Part shown: piece after piece, positions 26,648 through 34,694 of the stretch
How the letters are laid out: the number at the start of each line of letters is the position of its first letter
Position numbering within the stretch: position 1 is the first letter of the stretch
Origin: Bacteroidaceae bacterium
Lineage (GTDB): Bacteria; Bacteroidota; Bacteroidia; Bacteroidales; Bacteroidaceae
Assembly: GCA_024398595.1 (NCBI GenBank)
Contig: JAKSIX010000011.1
Location: forward strand, 1-48,802
Length of the DNA stretch: 48,802 nucleotides
Reading direction: 5' to 3'
Translations under genes and position numbers: made by a program
Notes under the pieces: generated by a model
Told to the model about the DNA's origin: nothing
What the model saw: only the letters and a program-made list of their open reading frames with translations
The model's database searches: none

Positions 26648-29600
26648 ATGATTAAAGAGAAACAAATTGAGGATCACTTCATAAGCAGACTCGTAGATTT
26701 AAAATACACATTGCGGGAGGACATCTGCGACAGGAACACGTTGGAAAGGAACTTCCGCAACAAGTTCGAGCAGCTTAATCACGTACATCTGACCGATGCG
26801 GAGTTCACCCGTTTATTGGAAGAAATTACTGACTCCGACGTATATTCTGCCTCAAAAAGGCTGAGGGAACGTGACACATTCATCCGCGAAGATGGCACCC
26901 CACTCCAATATATGCTGGTAAACATCAAGGATTGGTGCAAAAACGACTACGAGGTTATTCACCAACTTCGTATGAATACCCGCAACAGTTTCCAGCGTTA
27001 TGACGTGATAATCCTAATCAATGGTCTGCCCATTGTACAAGTTGAACTGAAAACTCTTGAGGTCAGCCCACGCCGTGCAATGCAGCAGATTGTCGATTAC
27101 AAGAACGATGCAGGTAACGGATACACAAATTCATTGCTTTGTTTCGTACAAATGTTCATCGTAAGCAACCGGACAAACACATACTACTTTGCAAACAACA
27201 ACAATCAGCATTTCAATTTCAATGCCGACGAGCACTACCTTCCCGTATATCAGTGGGCCGATACAGCCAACAGGAAAATACCGAATCTGGATGATTTCTC
27301 AGATGTTTTCCTGCCTAAATGCAAGCTCGGTGAAATGATAAGCCGCTATATGGTTCTCGTTGCCAGTGAGCAGAAAATCCTGATGATGAGACCATATCAG
27401 ATTTATGCCGTAAAAGCCATAGTGCAATGCATTGAAGAGAATCGTGGCAACGGATATATCTGGCATACCACCGGCAGCGGTAAAACATTGACATCATTCA
27501 AGGCGGCCACATTGTTGAAAGACAACCCCGACATCGCCAAGTGTCTGTTTGTGGTAGATCGCAAAGATCTGGACCGCCAGACCCGCGAAGAATTCAATAA
27601 GTTCCAGCCGGGGTGCGTTGAAGAGAACACGAACACAGACACTTTGGTACAGAGAATGTTGTCAGAGGACTACGCAGACAAGATTATCGTCACCACAATT
27701 CAAAAATTAGGCATAGCATTAGACCCGCATAACCGCAACAATTATCAGCAGTTGTTATTGCCATTGAAAGACGAAAGAATGGTATTCATCTTTGATGAGT
27801 GCCACCGTTCCCAGTTCGGTGAAAACCATAAAGCCATCAAGGAATTCTTTCCCAAAGCACAGCTGTTCGGATTTACAGGTACGCCCATTTTTGACGAGAA
27901 CGCCACATATACCCAGGCCACAGGCGAGACTGGACAATACAAGACGACTGCGGATGTATTCCAGAATCCGCTTCATTCATATACTATCACGAATGCCATT
28001 GACGACAAGAATGTTCTGCGTTTTCACGTTGACTATTTCAAGCCGGACGATGCAACCGTTACATCCACATCGGAGAAAGTCAGGAAACAGGCTATTGTTG
28101 AAAGTATATTGGGCAACCACAAAGCCGCCACCAATGATATGCGTTTCAATGCCCTGTTCGCCACAGCATCAATCAATGACGCCATTGAGTACTACGGCCT
28201 GTTCAAAAGGGAACAGGAGAAGCGTATAAATACGGAAGGTGGTTATGAGCCATTGAATATTACCTGTGTATTCTCACCACCTGCAGAAGGCAACAAAGAC
28301 ATCATGCAGATTCAGGAGGATTTGCAGCAGGAACGTATTGACAATGAGCAGGAACCCGACAAGAAGAAAAAGGCTCTTCAGACAATCATTGGTGAGTATA
28401 ATGTCCGATATGGCACCAATCATACCATTGAGGAATTTGACGCATATTATCAGGATGTACAGAAAAGGATAAAAGACCAGAAATACACCAACAAGGATTA
28501 TCCGCACAGGAACAAGATTGATATTACTATTGTTGTGGATATGCTTTTGACAGGATTTGATTCAAAATACCTGAATACGCTTTACGTTGACAAGAATTTG
28601 AAATATCACAACTTGGTACAGGCATTCTCACGCACAAACCGTATTCTTAACGACACGAAACCATACGGCAACATTTATGATTTCCGCAGTCAGCAGGACG
28701 ATGTGGACGAAGCAATTGCAATGTTCTCGGGTGAAAAGACTGACCAAGAGACGGCCCGCCTTGTATGGCTTGTCGAACCTGTTGAGACTATCAGACAGAA
28801 GTTCAATGATGCAGTCAGGAATTTACGTGACTTTATGGCACTGCACAGCCTGGAATTCAATGCCTCAGAAGTTTCGAATTTCAAAGGCGATGAAGCCAAG
28901 GCTGGTTTCATCAACTACTTCAAGGAAGTCCAAAGATACAACACGCAACTCAATCAATATACAGATATAAACAAGGTCTGCGACACCCAAAGCAGTATAA
29001 GCGAGCCTTCAATACAGTATGGCTTTGCATTATCAGAAGATGATATGAACGCATTCCGAGGCGCATATCTTGACATCGCAAAGGAACTGAAGACGAAACG
29101 TGAGAAGAAAGATGTTGAAGTGTCAGAAGAAGTTGAAGAGCTTGATTTCGAGTTCATACTGTTTGCCTCGGCACTGATTGACTATGACTATATAATGGGA
29201 CTGATAGCCAGATATGTCGGTACACCGACTGTCAACAAGATGACCAAAGACCAGCTTATCAGCCTCATTATGTCAAGCTCGACAATGATTGACGAGCGCG
29301 AGGACATAATTGCATACATCAACGCATTAGACCCAAATATCGTAAACGGAAAGACCGAACAGCAAATCAAGGATGAATACGAGGTTTTCAAGACTGAGAA
29401 GTTCGCCAAGGAGCTGACTGACATTGCCAATAAGCATCAGTTGGATATCACCTTACTTGAACAGTTCACCCACCATATTGTTGAGCGCAAGATATTCGAT
29501 GGCGAGGAACTGAGCAATCTCCTTGAACCTCTTGAATTAGGCTGGCGTGACCGCATCAGCAAGGAAGAGGAACTGATGAGTGACCTCATACCGCTTATGA

Positions 29601-29653
29601 AGCGAATGACAGGAGGCCAGCAGATATCCGGACTTGATGCGTACGAGGAATAA
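26648..29653 (+). CDS. hsdR: Type I restriction enzyme subunit R (HsdR)
   Basis: 1001 residues: the motor and nuclease subunit that translocates DNA and cuts unmodified molecules. An N-terminal PD-(D/E)XK nuclease carries D119 in RYDVIIL and E133-L-K135 in VQVELKT. Helicase motif I is TTGSGKT (about 276-282), motif II DECH (about 384-387) in FIFDECHRSQFGE, then FTGTPIF. The later helicase part holds DMLLTGFDSKYLNTLYVDK and QAFSRTNRI. The C-terminus, for assembly with HsdM/HsdS, is helical. Intact length for the EcoR124-like branch. First gene of the locus, unlike the usual R-M-S or M-S-R order. Confidence 0.95.
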   Translation: MIKEKQIEDHFISRLVDLKYTLREDICDRNTLERNFRNKFEQLNHVHLTDAEFTRLLEEITDSDVYSASKRLRERDTFIREDGTPLQYMLVNIKDWCKNDYEVIHQLRMNTRNSFQRYDVIILINGLPIVQVELKTLEVSPRRAMQQIVDYKNDAGNGYTNSLLCFVQMFIVSNRTNTYYFANNNNQHFNFNADEHYLPVYQWADTANRKIPNLDDFSDVFLPKCKLGEMISRYMVLVASEQKILMMRPYQIYAVKAIVQCIEENRGNGYIWHTTGSGKTLTSFKAATLLKDNPDIAKCLFVVDRKDLDRQTREEFNKFQPGCVEENTNTDTLVQRMLSEDYADKIIVTTIQKLGIALDPHNRNNYQQLLLPLKDERMVFIFDECHRSQFGENHKAIKEFFPKAQLFGFTGTPIFDENATYTQATGETGQYKTTADVFQNPLHSYTITNAIDDKNVLRFHVDYFKPDDATVTSTSEKVRKQAIVESILGNHKAATNDMRFNALFATASINDAIEYYGLFKREQEKRINTEGGYEPLNITCVFSPPAEGNKDIMQIQEDLQQERIDNEQEPDKKKKALQTIIGEYNVRYGTNHTIEEFDAYYQDVQKRIKDQKYTNKDYPHRNKIDITIVVDMLLTGFDSKYLNTLYVDKNLKYHNLVQAFSRTNRILNDTKPYGNIYDFRSQQDDVDEAIAMFSGEKTDQETARLVWLVEPVETIRQKFNDAVRNLRDFMALHSLEFNASEVSNFKGDEAKAGFINYFKEVQRYNTQLNQYTDINKVCDTQSSISEPSIQYGFALSEDDMNAFRGAYLDIAKELKTKREKKDVEVSEEVEELDFEFILFASALIDYDYIMGLIARYVGTPTVNKMTKDQLISLIMSSSTMIDEREDIIAYINALDPNIVNGKTEQQIKDEYEVFKTEKFAKELTDIANKHQLDITLLEQFTHHIVERKIFDGEELSNLLEPLELGWRDRISKEEELMSDLIPLMKRMTGGQQISGLDAYEE

Positions 29654-29669
29654 ACTTTTGCAACATATT

Positions 29670-30668
29670 ATGGAAGATATACTGAAAAACAACAATTTCA
29701 TCGACGACATCCGTGCTTTGATAAACGAAGCAAGGACACAGGTCGTGCACACTGTGAACACCGTAATGGTTGCCACTTATTGGGAAATAGGCAGACGAAT
29801 TGTAGAAGAAGAGCAAAACGGCAAAGAACGCGCAGAATATGGCAAATATCTGATTAAGAACCTTGCAGAAGCACTTACGGCTGATTTCGGGAAAGGTTTT
29901 GGAGAAACTAACTTGAAATATTTCAGGCAGTTTTACCAAACATTTCCAATTCGTCACACACTGCGTGACGGATTAAGTTGGTCGCATTATCGGCTTTTGA
30001 TGCGAGTGGAAAACGAAGAGACTAGAACATTTTATCTGAATGAAGCAATAGAATGTGCTTGGAGTGTAAGGCAATTGGAACGGCAAATCAGTTCTTTCTA
30101 CTACCAGCGTTTGCTTGCCAGTCAAAACAAAGGTATTGTCAAAAAGGAAGCAGAACAAAATAACGCACCCATTACACCATCAGAAGTCCTGAAAGACCCA
30201 TACATTCTTGAATTTCTAGACTTGAGCGAGCGCAAAGACTATCTTGAAGCTGATTTGGAAAGTTCATTGATAAGTCATTTGCAGAGTTTTCTGCTTGAAT
30301 TAGGCAAAGGATTCTCATTTGTAGCCCGCCAGCAGCGTATCACTACCGAAGCAGGGAAACACTATTACATTGATTTGGTTTTTTACAACTACCTGCTCAA
30401 ATGCTTTGTACTGATAGATTTGAAAATCGGCACTCTTACACCTCAGGATGTAGGGCAAATGGATTTGTATGTACGCCTATACGAAAAGCAGAAACGCACT
30501 TCCACCGACAATCCGACCCTCGGCATCATCCTTTGTTCCCAGAATGATGGAACCGTAGTGAAGTATTCAATGCTATCCGAAAGCAAACAGCTTTTCGCCT
30601 CACAATACAAGCTCTATCTGCCAACAGATGAAGAATTTAAGCAGATTATGAGTAGAAAAGAATTTTAA
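29670..30668 (+). CDS. DUF1016 (YhcG-type) PD-(D/E)XK nuclease
   Basis: 332 residues from the ATG at 29670, 16 bases after hsdR; ATGs further upstream overlap hsdR. The N-terminal half is the helical DUF1016_N DNA-binding-like domain (ARTQVVHTVNTVMVATYWEIGRRI; LSWSHYRLLMRV). The C-terminal half is the nuclease (HYYIDLVFYN...VLIDLKIG with D and DLK). YhcG proteins are frequent guests in type I RM loci, where their role is not settled; a Holliday-junction or structure-specific nuclease activity is suggested by the fold. It ends three bases before hsdS. Confidence 0.88.
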   Translation: MEDILKNNNFIDDIRALINEARTQVVHTVNTVMVATYWEIGRRIVEEEQNGKERAEYGKYLIKNLAEALTADFGKGFGETNLKYFRQFYQTFPIRHTLRDGLSWSHYRLLMRVENEETRTFYLNEAIECAWSVRQLERQISSFYYQRLLASQNKGIVKKEAEQNNAPITPSEVLKDPYILEFLDLSERKDYLEADLESSLISHLQSFLLELGKGFSFVARQQRITTEAGKHYYIDLVFYNYLLKCFVLIDLKIGTLTPQDVGQMDLYVRLYEKQKRTSTDNPTLGIILCSQNDGTVVKYSMLSESKQLFASQYKLYLPTDEEFKQIMSRKEF

Positions 30669-30671
30669 GCA

Positions 30672-31919
30672 ATGGCTGACACGACCAAAATACTCCCCAA
30701 GCTCCGCTTCCCCGAATTTGCCAATGATGGGGAATGGGAAAAAGTAAAGTTGGGAGAGGTTGTAACATTTTGCAACAGTAAATGCAACAGAAGCGAGTTA
30801 AGAATCGACACTTACATTAGTACAGAAAACATACGGCAGGATTTCTTAGGTATAAAGCGAGCAGTTAATCTGCCGCAAAATGGCTCTTTCACAAAATTTA
30901 GAATAGGTGATATTTTGGTTTCCAATATTCGCCCATATTTGAAAAAGATATGGCAAGCAAATTTTGATGGTGCAGCATCTAATGACGTTTTGGTTTTTCG
31001 GACAAAAAATCAAAACTACGATGAATATGTTGCTCATCTAATCAAAAGTGATGCGTTTGTAAATTATTGTATGGAAGGGGCAAAAGGGGTTAAAATGCCT
31101 CGCGGTGATAAATCAACGATGTTGGAATATAGTATTCCACTTCCTTCTCTACCCGAGCAGCAGAAAATTGCTTCGTTACTCACCTCGTTAGACGAGCAGA
31201 TTTCCGCCAACACGAAAAAACTGGAGGCTCTGAAAGCCCACAAGAAAAGCCTTATGCAGCAGCTTTTCCCCGCCAACGGCGAAAAAACGCCCAAACTGAG
31301 ATTCCCGGAATTTAAGAACACCGGAGAATGGAAAGTCGTGAAGTTGGGAGAAATAGCCAAACGAATAACTTTAAAGAACAAAGACAAAAAGTCTTTGCCT
31401 GTATTAACCAACTCTGCTTCAGGGGGAATTGTAAAACAAGAAGATTATTTTGACAGGGAAATTGTCAGCAAAGATAATCTCATAAACTATTACATTGTTT
31501 CTGATGATGATTTCGTTTATAACCCTCGCATTTCTACAATTGCACCTGTAGGGCCTATTTCAAGAAATAAAATCGGAGAAGGTGTTATGTCGCCTTTATA
31601 TACTGTATTTAGATTTGTTGAAGGCGATGTCGATTTTTTTGAGCATTATTTTAAGACGAACAATTGGCATCAATATCTTAAAGACAAGGCAAATTTTGGT
31701 GCTCGATTTGACAGAATGAATATTTCCACAGAAGATTTTATGGGATTGCCAATACCATTTCCCCCTCTTACCGAACAACAGAAAATCGCCTCATTTCTAT
31801 CCTCCCTTGATGATATAATTCAGGCGCAGGACAATAAAATACAGAAATTGGAAACATATAAAAACGGATTGATGCAACAGCTGTTTGCTAATACTATTGA
31901 TTGTCAACCCACATATTAA
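30672..31919 (+). CDS. hsdS: Type I restriction specificity subunit (HsdS)
   Basis: 415 residues with two target-recognition domains (about 20-160 and 215-345), each opened by KLRFPEF...GEW..VKLGE and closed by a helix beginning EQQKIAS and ending LMQQLF. The two halves are clearly internal duplicates, as usual in HsdS, so the enzyme should read a bipartite target. Only one hsdS and no site-specific recombinase is present here, so shuffling of specificity genes is not supported in this window. Base composition is A/T-rich compared with the flanking core genes. Confidence 0.92.
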   Translation: MADTTKILPKLRFPEFANDGEWEKVKLGEVVTFCNSKCNRSELRIDTYISTENIRQDFLGIKRAVNLPQNGSFTKFRIGDILVSNIRPYLKKIWQANFDGAASNDVLVFRTKNQNYDEYVAHLIKSDAFVNYCMEGAKGVKMPRGDKSTMLEYSIPLPSLPEQQKIASLLTSLDEQISANTKKLEALKAHKKSLMQQLFPANGEKTPKLRFPEFKNTGEWKVVKLGEIAKRITLKNKDKKSLPVLTNSASGGIVKQEDYFDREIVSKDNLINYYIVSDDDFVYNPRISTIAPVGPISRNKIGEGVMSPLYTVFRFVEGDVDFFEHYFKTNNWHQYLKDKANFGARFDRMNISTEDFMGLPIPFPPLTEQQKIASFLSSLDDIIQAQDNKIQKLETYKNGLMQQLFANTIDCQPTY

Positions 31920-31927
31920 TATCTTTG
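31897..31927 (+). promoter_or_regulatory. Internal promoter before the protease-hsdM genes
   Basis: TTG (31897-31899), 20 bases, TATCTTTG (31920-31927) is a consensus promoter that begins in the last hsdS codons and lies 24 bases before the protease ATG. It would let the protease, the small protein and hsdM be made independently of hsdR-hsdS. Confidence 0.6.
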
Positions 31928-31951
31928 TAACAACTATAAAATCATATTACG

Positions 31952-32809
31952 ATGGAAAATTTGATAGACAAGGCTCTAAAAGGGCTAATGAGACAGACTT
32001 TAGTGGAACTTGAGTCCAAGACCAGTAGCGACGTACTAAACTATTTTGGTCCAATTGCTGATGGTAATGAAAACGCCTTTCTCGGAATAATAGAGGATTT
32101 GGCAAATGATCCTGACAAGAAAAATCGTCTTACAGTTATATTAACGACTACAGGCGGAAGTGCATTGGCAGTTGAAAGATATGTGAATATCATCCGTAAA
32201 CATTATGAAACAGTCCATTTTATTGTACCTGATTACGCATACAGCGCTGGAACAATTTTCTGTATGAGCGGAGACGAAATATGGATGGATTATTTCTCTG
32301 TTCTTGGCCCAATTGACCCTCAAGTCAAGAACAAGGAAGGTAAATTCGTCCCAGCATTAGGATATTTGGATAAGGTGAACAGTTTGTTGGAAAAAGCAAA
32401 AAATGGAACTCTGACAAACGCGGAATTTCTGATTCTGAAAGATTTTGATTTAGCCGAACTAAGAGGTTACGAACAGGCAAAAGAATTAACCATCTCACTA
32501 TTGAAAGAATGGCTTGTAAAATATAAATTCAAAAATTGGGATAAGCACAGAAACGGCAATTCTGTAACGCCAGCAGAGAAGTCCGCTCGCGCAGAAGAAA
32601 TCGCAGACAAATTGGGAGACAATAATATATGGAAAACTCACGCACGCCCCATACGCATCGATGAATTGGAAGAACTGAAACTCAAAATAAGAGACTACAG
32701 TGATGACACAGAGTTAAGGTCAATCATCAGAAAATATTACAATCTATTGACAGATTTAACAAACAAGTACGGTATGAATATCTTTATTCAGACTCGTAAA
32801 TACATATAA
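31952..32809 (+). CDS. SDH/SppA-like Clp-fold serine protease
   Basis: 285 residues, no signal peptide, so cytoplasmic. VILTTTGGSALAVERYVNII, VPDYAYSAGT and DEIWMDYFSVLGPIDPQV are the pattern of the serine-dehydrogenase-proteinase (SDH) branch of the ClpP/crotonase fold; S98 in YSAGT is the expected nucleophile. The C-terminal SARAEEIADKLGDN..WKTHARPI segment is also typical of that family. It lies between hsdS and hsdM, which is not part of a canonical type I system. It may process or degrade a partner (for example the small protein directly behind it, or HsdR, as ClpXP does in enterobacteria); this is inference. Confidence 0.85.
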   Translation: MENLIDKALKGLMRQTLVELESKTSSDVLNYFGPIADGNENAFLGIIEDLANDPDKKNRLTVILTTTGGSALAVERYVNIIRKHYETVHFIVPDYAYSAGTIFCMSGDEIWMDYFSVLGPIDPQVKNKEGKFVPALGYLDKVNSLLEKAKNGTLTNAEFLILKDFDLAELRGYEQAKELTISLLKEWLVKYKFKNWDKHRNGNSVTPAEKSARAEEIADKLGDNNIWKTHARPIRIDELEELKLKIRDYSDDTELRSIIRKYYNLLTDLTNKYGMNIFIQTRKYI

Positions 32810-32811
32810 TT

Positions 32812-33018
32812 ATGGGAGAAACAGAGAAAAGGATCACTGATTTGATGAACAATGTAGAAAAATTGCATTACGACACGACAACTTTAGAAACATTCGAAAA
32901 ATCTTCTAAAGAATTTCAGAATTTGATAGAACAGGGTTTGGCTAAATCTCGAGGCTATAATCTGCAAACTATAGAAGATAGAATGACATTCGCATTTAAT
33001 GCTACCTCCTCTCTATAA
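32812..33018 (+). CDS. Small hypothetical protein in the RM locus
   Basis: 68 residues starting two bases after the protease stop, ending 30 bases before hsdM. Charged, helical and without cysteines apart from none; a predicted short coiled coil (ITDLMNNVEKL; LETFEKSSKEFQNLIEQGL). Codon use and spacing look genuine. No family recognised. It could be a cofactor or substrate of the protease, or a small regulator of the methyltransferase. Confidence 0.65.
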   Translation: MGETEKRITDLMNNVEKLHYDTTTLETFEKSSKEFQNLIEQGLAKSRGYNLQTIEDRMTFAFNATSSL

Positions 33019-33048
33019 CTGCTTCGCAACAACGAATAGTTACGAAAT

Positions 33049-34674
33049 ATGACCACCCATAACCAGCAAGAATTAGGCAAGACCCTTTGGAACATCGCAA
33101 ACAATCTGCGGGGGGCTATGATGGCGGACGATTTCCGCGATTATATGCTGTCTTTCCTTTTTTGGAAATATTTGTCCGACAGTTACATTGCCGCAGCTAA
33201 AAAAGAACTTGGCAGCGATTACGAAGAATTGAAGGAATGCAATGATTCATCGCAAAAAGGAAGTCCTCTGCAATTGTGGTATAAGAAGAATCCGGACGAT
33301 GCACAATTGTTTGAGAAACAGATGCGCAGAAAGATTCATTATGTAATAAAGCCGGAGTATCTATGGGATAATATTGCAGAACTGGCAAGAATCCAAAGCG
33401 GCGAATTGCTTACCACTATAGAAAAAGGTTTCAAATACATTGAGGAACAATCATTTGGCAGTTCATTCAAAGGATTGTTCTCTGAAATAAACCTCAACTC
33501 GGAAAAGTTAGGCAAAAGCTATCAGGAAAGAAATACTCTGCTTGCAAAAGTAATAACCACAATAGCAGCAGGTCTTGCGGAACTTTCTTCCGATTCCGAT
33601 TCTTTGGGCGATGCCTACGAATATCTGATCGGACAGTTTGCAGCAGGTTCCGGGCAAAAAGCCGGAGAGTTCTACACGCCGCAGAAAATTTCCACCATTC
33701 TTTCAAAGATAGTCACACTTGATTGCCAGGATCCGAAAAGCGGAAAAAAGAAGCAGATTAACCGCGTACTTGATTTTGCCTGTGGCTCAGGATCATTGTT
33801 GCTGAATGTCAAGAAAGAGACTGGAGCCAATGGCATAGGCAAAATCTATGGCCAGGAGAAGAACATCACCACATACAATCTGGCGCGAATGAATATGCTG
33901 CTGCACGGTGTGAAAGACACTGAATTTGAGATTCATCACGGCGATTCTCTTGCCAATGACTGGGATATTCTTAACGACCCTAACCCTGCCAACAAAATTT
34001 CATTCGATGCAGTTGTGGCAAATCCGCCGTTCTCACTCAGATGGGATCCAACTGAAGATACTGCCAACGATTTCCGCTTCAGCCGGTACGGCATTGCTCC
34101 CAAATCTGCAGCCGATTTTGCATTTCTGCTTCACGGTTTCCATTATCTGAGCAATGACGGCACTATGGCCATTATACTGCCTCACGGAGTTCTGTTCCGT
34201 GGAGGCAAAGAATTGGCCATTCGAAAGAAATTGCTTGAAGATGACAACATTGACGCTGTTATAGGATTACCGGCAAACCTGTTCTACTCTACCGGCATTC
34301 CTGTCTGCATAATTGTATTGAAGAAATGTCGCAAGAACGATAAGATTCTTTTCATCAACGCCAGTTCTGACGAACATTACGAAAAGGGCAAACGGCAGAA
34401 CTATCTGCGTGATGAGGACGTTGATAAAATTGTCACAAGATACCAGGACAGAGAGTACGAGCCACGCTACTCACGTCAGGTATCACTACAGGAAATACGT
34501 GACAATGACTACAACCTGAACATCACACGTTACGTAAACCTTTCAAAGGAAGAGGAAGAAATTGACCTGTATGAAGTCAACAGGCAACTGCAGGACATAG
34601 AAAAGAAAATCATTGAGTCTCGCGACAGGCACAATGCTTTTCTCAGGGAATTGGGCCTGCCGGAACTCCCATAG
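33049..34674 (+). CDS. hsdM: Type I restriction methyltransferase subunit (HsdM)
   Basis: 541-residue N6-adenine methyltransferase, partner of HsdS and HsdR. An N-terminal helical HsdM_N domain (LGKTLWNIANNLRGAMMADDFRDYML) is followed by the SAM motif DFACGSGS (about 242) after QFAAGSGQKAGEFYTP, and the catalytic NPPF (325-328). The C-terminal helix binds HsdS. Intact length. It stands last in the locus, behind the protease and small protein, and ends 20 bases before the DUF4922-SpoIID gene, which has a different base composition. Confidence 0.95.
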   Translation: MTTHNQQELGKTLWNIANNLRGAMMADDFRDYMLSFLFWKYLSDSYIAAAKKELGSDYEELKECNDSSQKGSPLQLWYKKNPDDAQLFEKQMRRKIHYVIKPEYLWDNIAELARIQSGELLTTIEKGFKYIEEQSFGSSFKGLFSEINLNSEKLGKSYQERNTLLAKVITTIAAGLAELSSDSDSLGDAYEYLIGQFAAGSGQKAGEFYTPQKISTILSKIVTLDCQDPKSGKKKQINRVLDFACGSGSLLLNVKKETGANGIGKIYGQEKNITTYNLARMNMLLHGVKDTEFEIHHGDSLANDWDILNDPNPANKISFDAVVANPPFSLRWDPTEDTANDFRFSRYGIAPKSAADFAFLLHGFHYLSNDGTMAIILPHGVLFRGGKELAIRKKLLEDDNIDAVIGLPANLFYSTGIPVCIIVLKKCRKNDKILFINASSDEHYEKGKRQNYLRDEDVDKIVTRYQDREYEPRYSRQVSLQEIRDNDYNLNITRYVNLSKEEEEIDLYEVNRQLQDIEKKIIESRDRHNAFLRELGLPELP

Positions 34675-34694
34675 ACAATATACCTTCACTTGAA

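Noticed and set aside
30672-31919. Phase-variable (shufflon) hsdS
   Set aside because: Only one hsdS gene is present, its internal repeats are direct and diverged at DNA level, and no recombinase is nearby.
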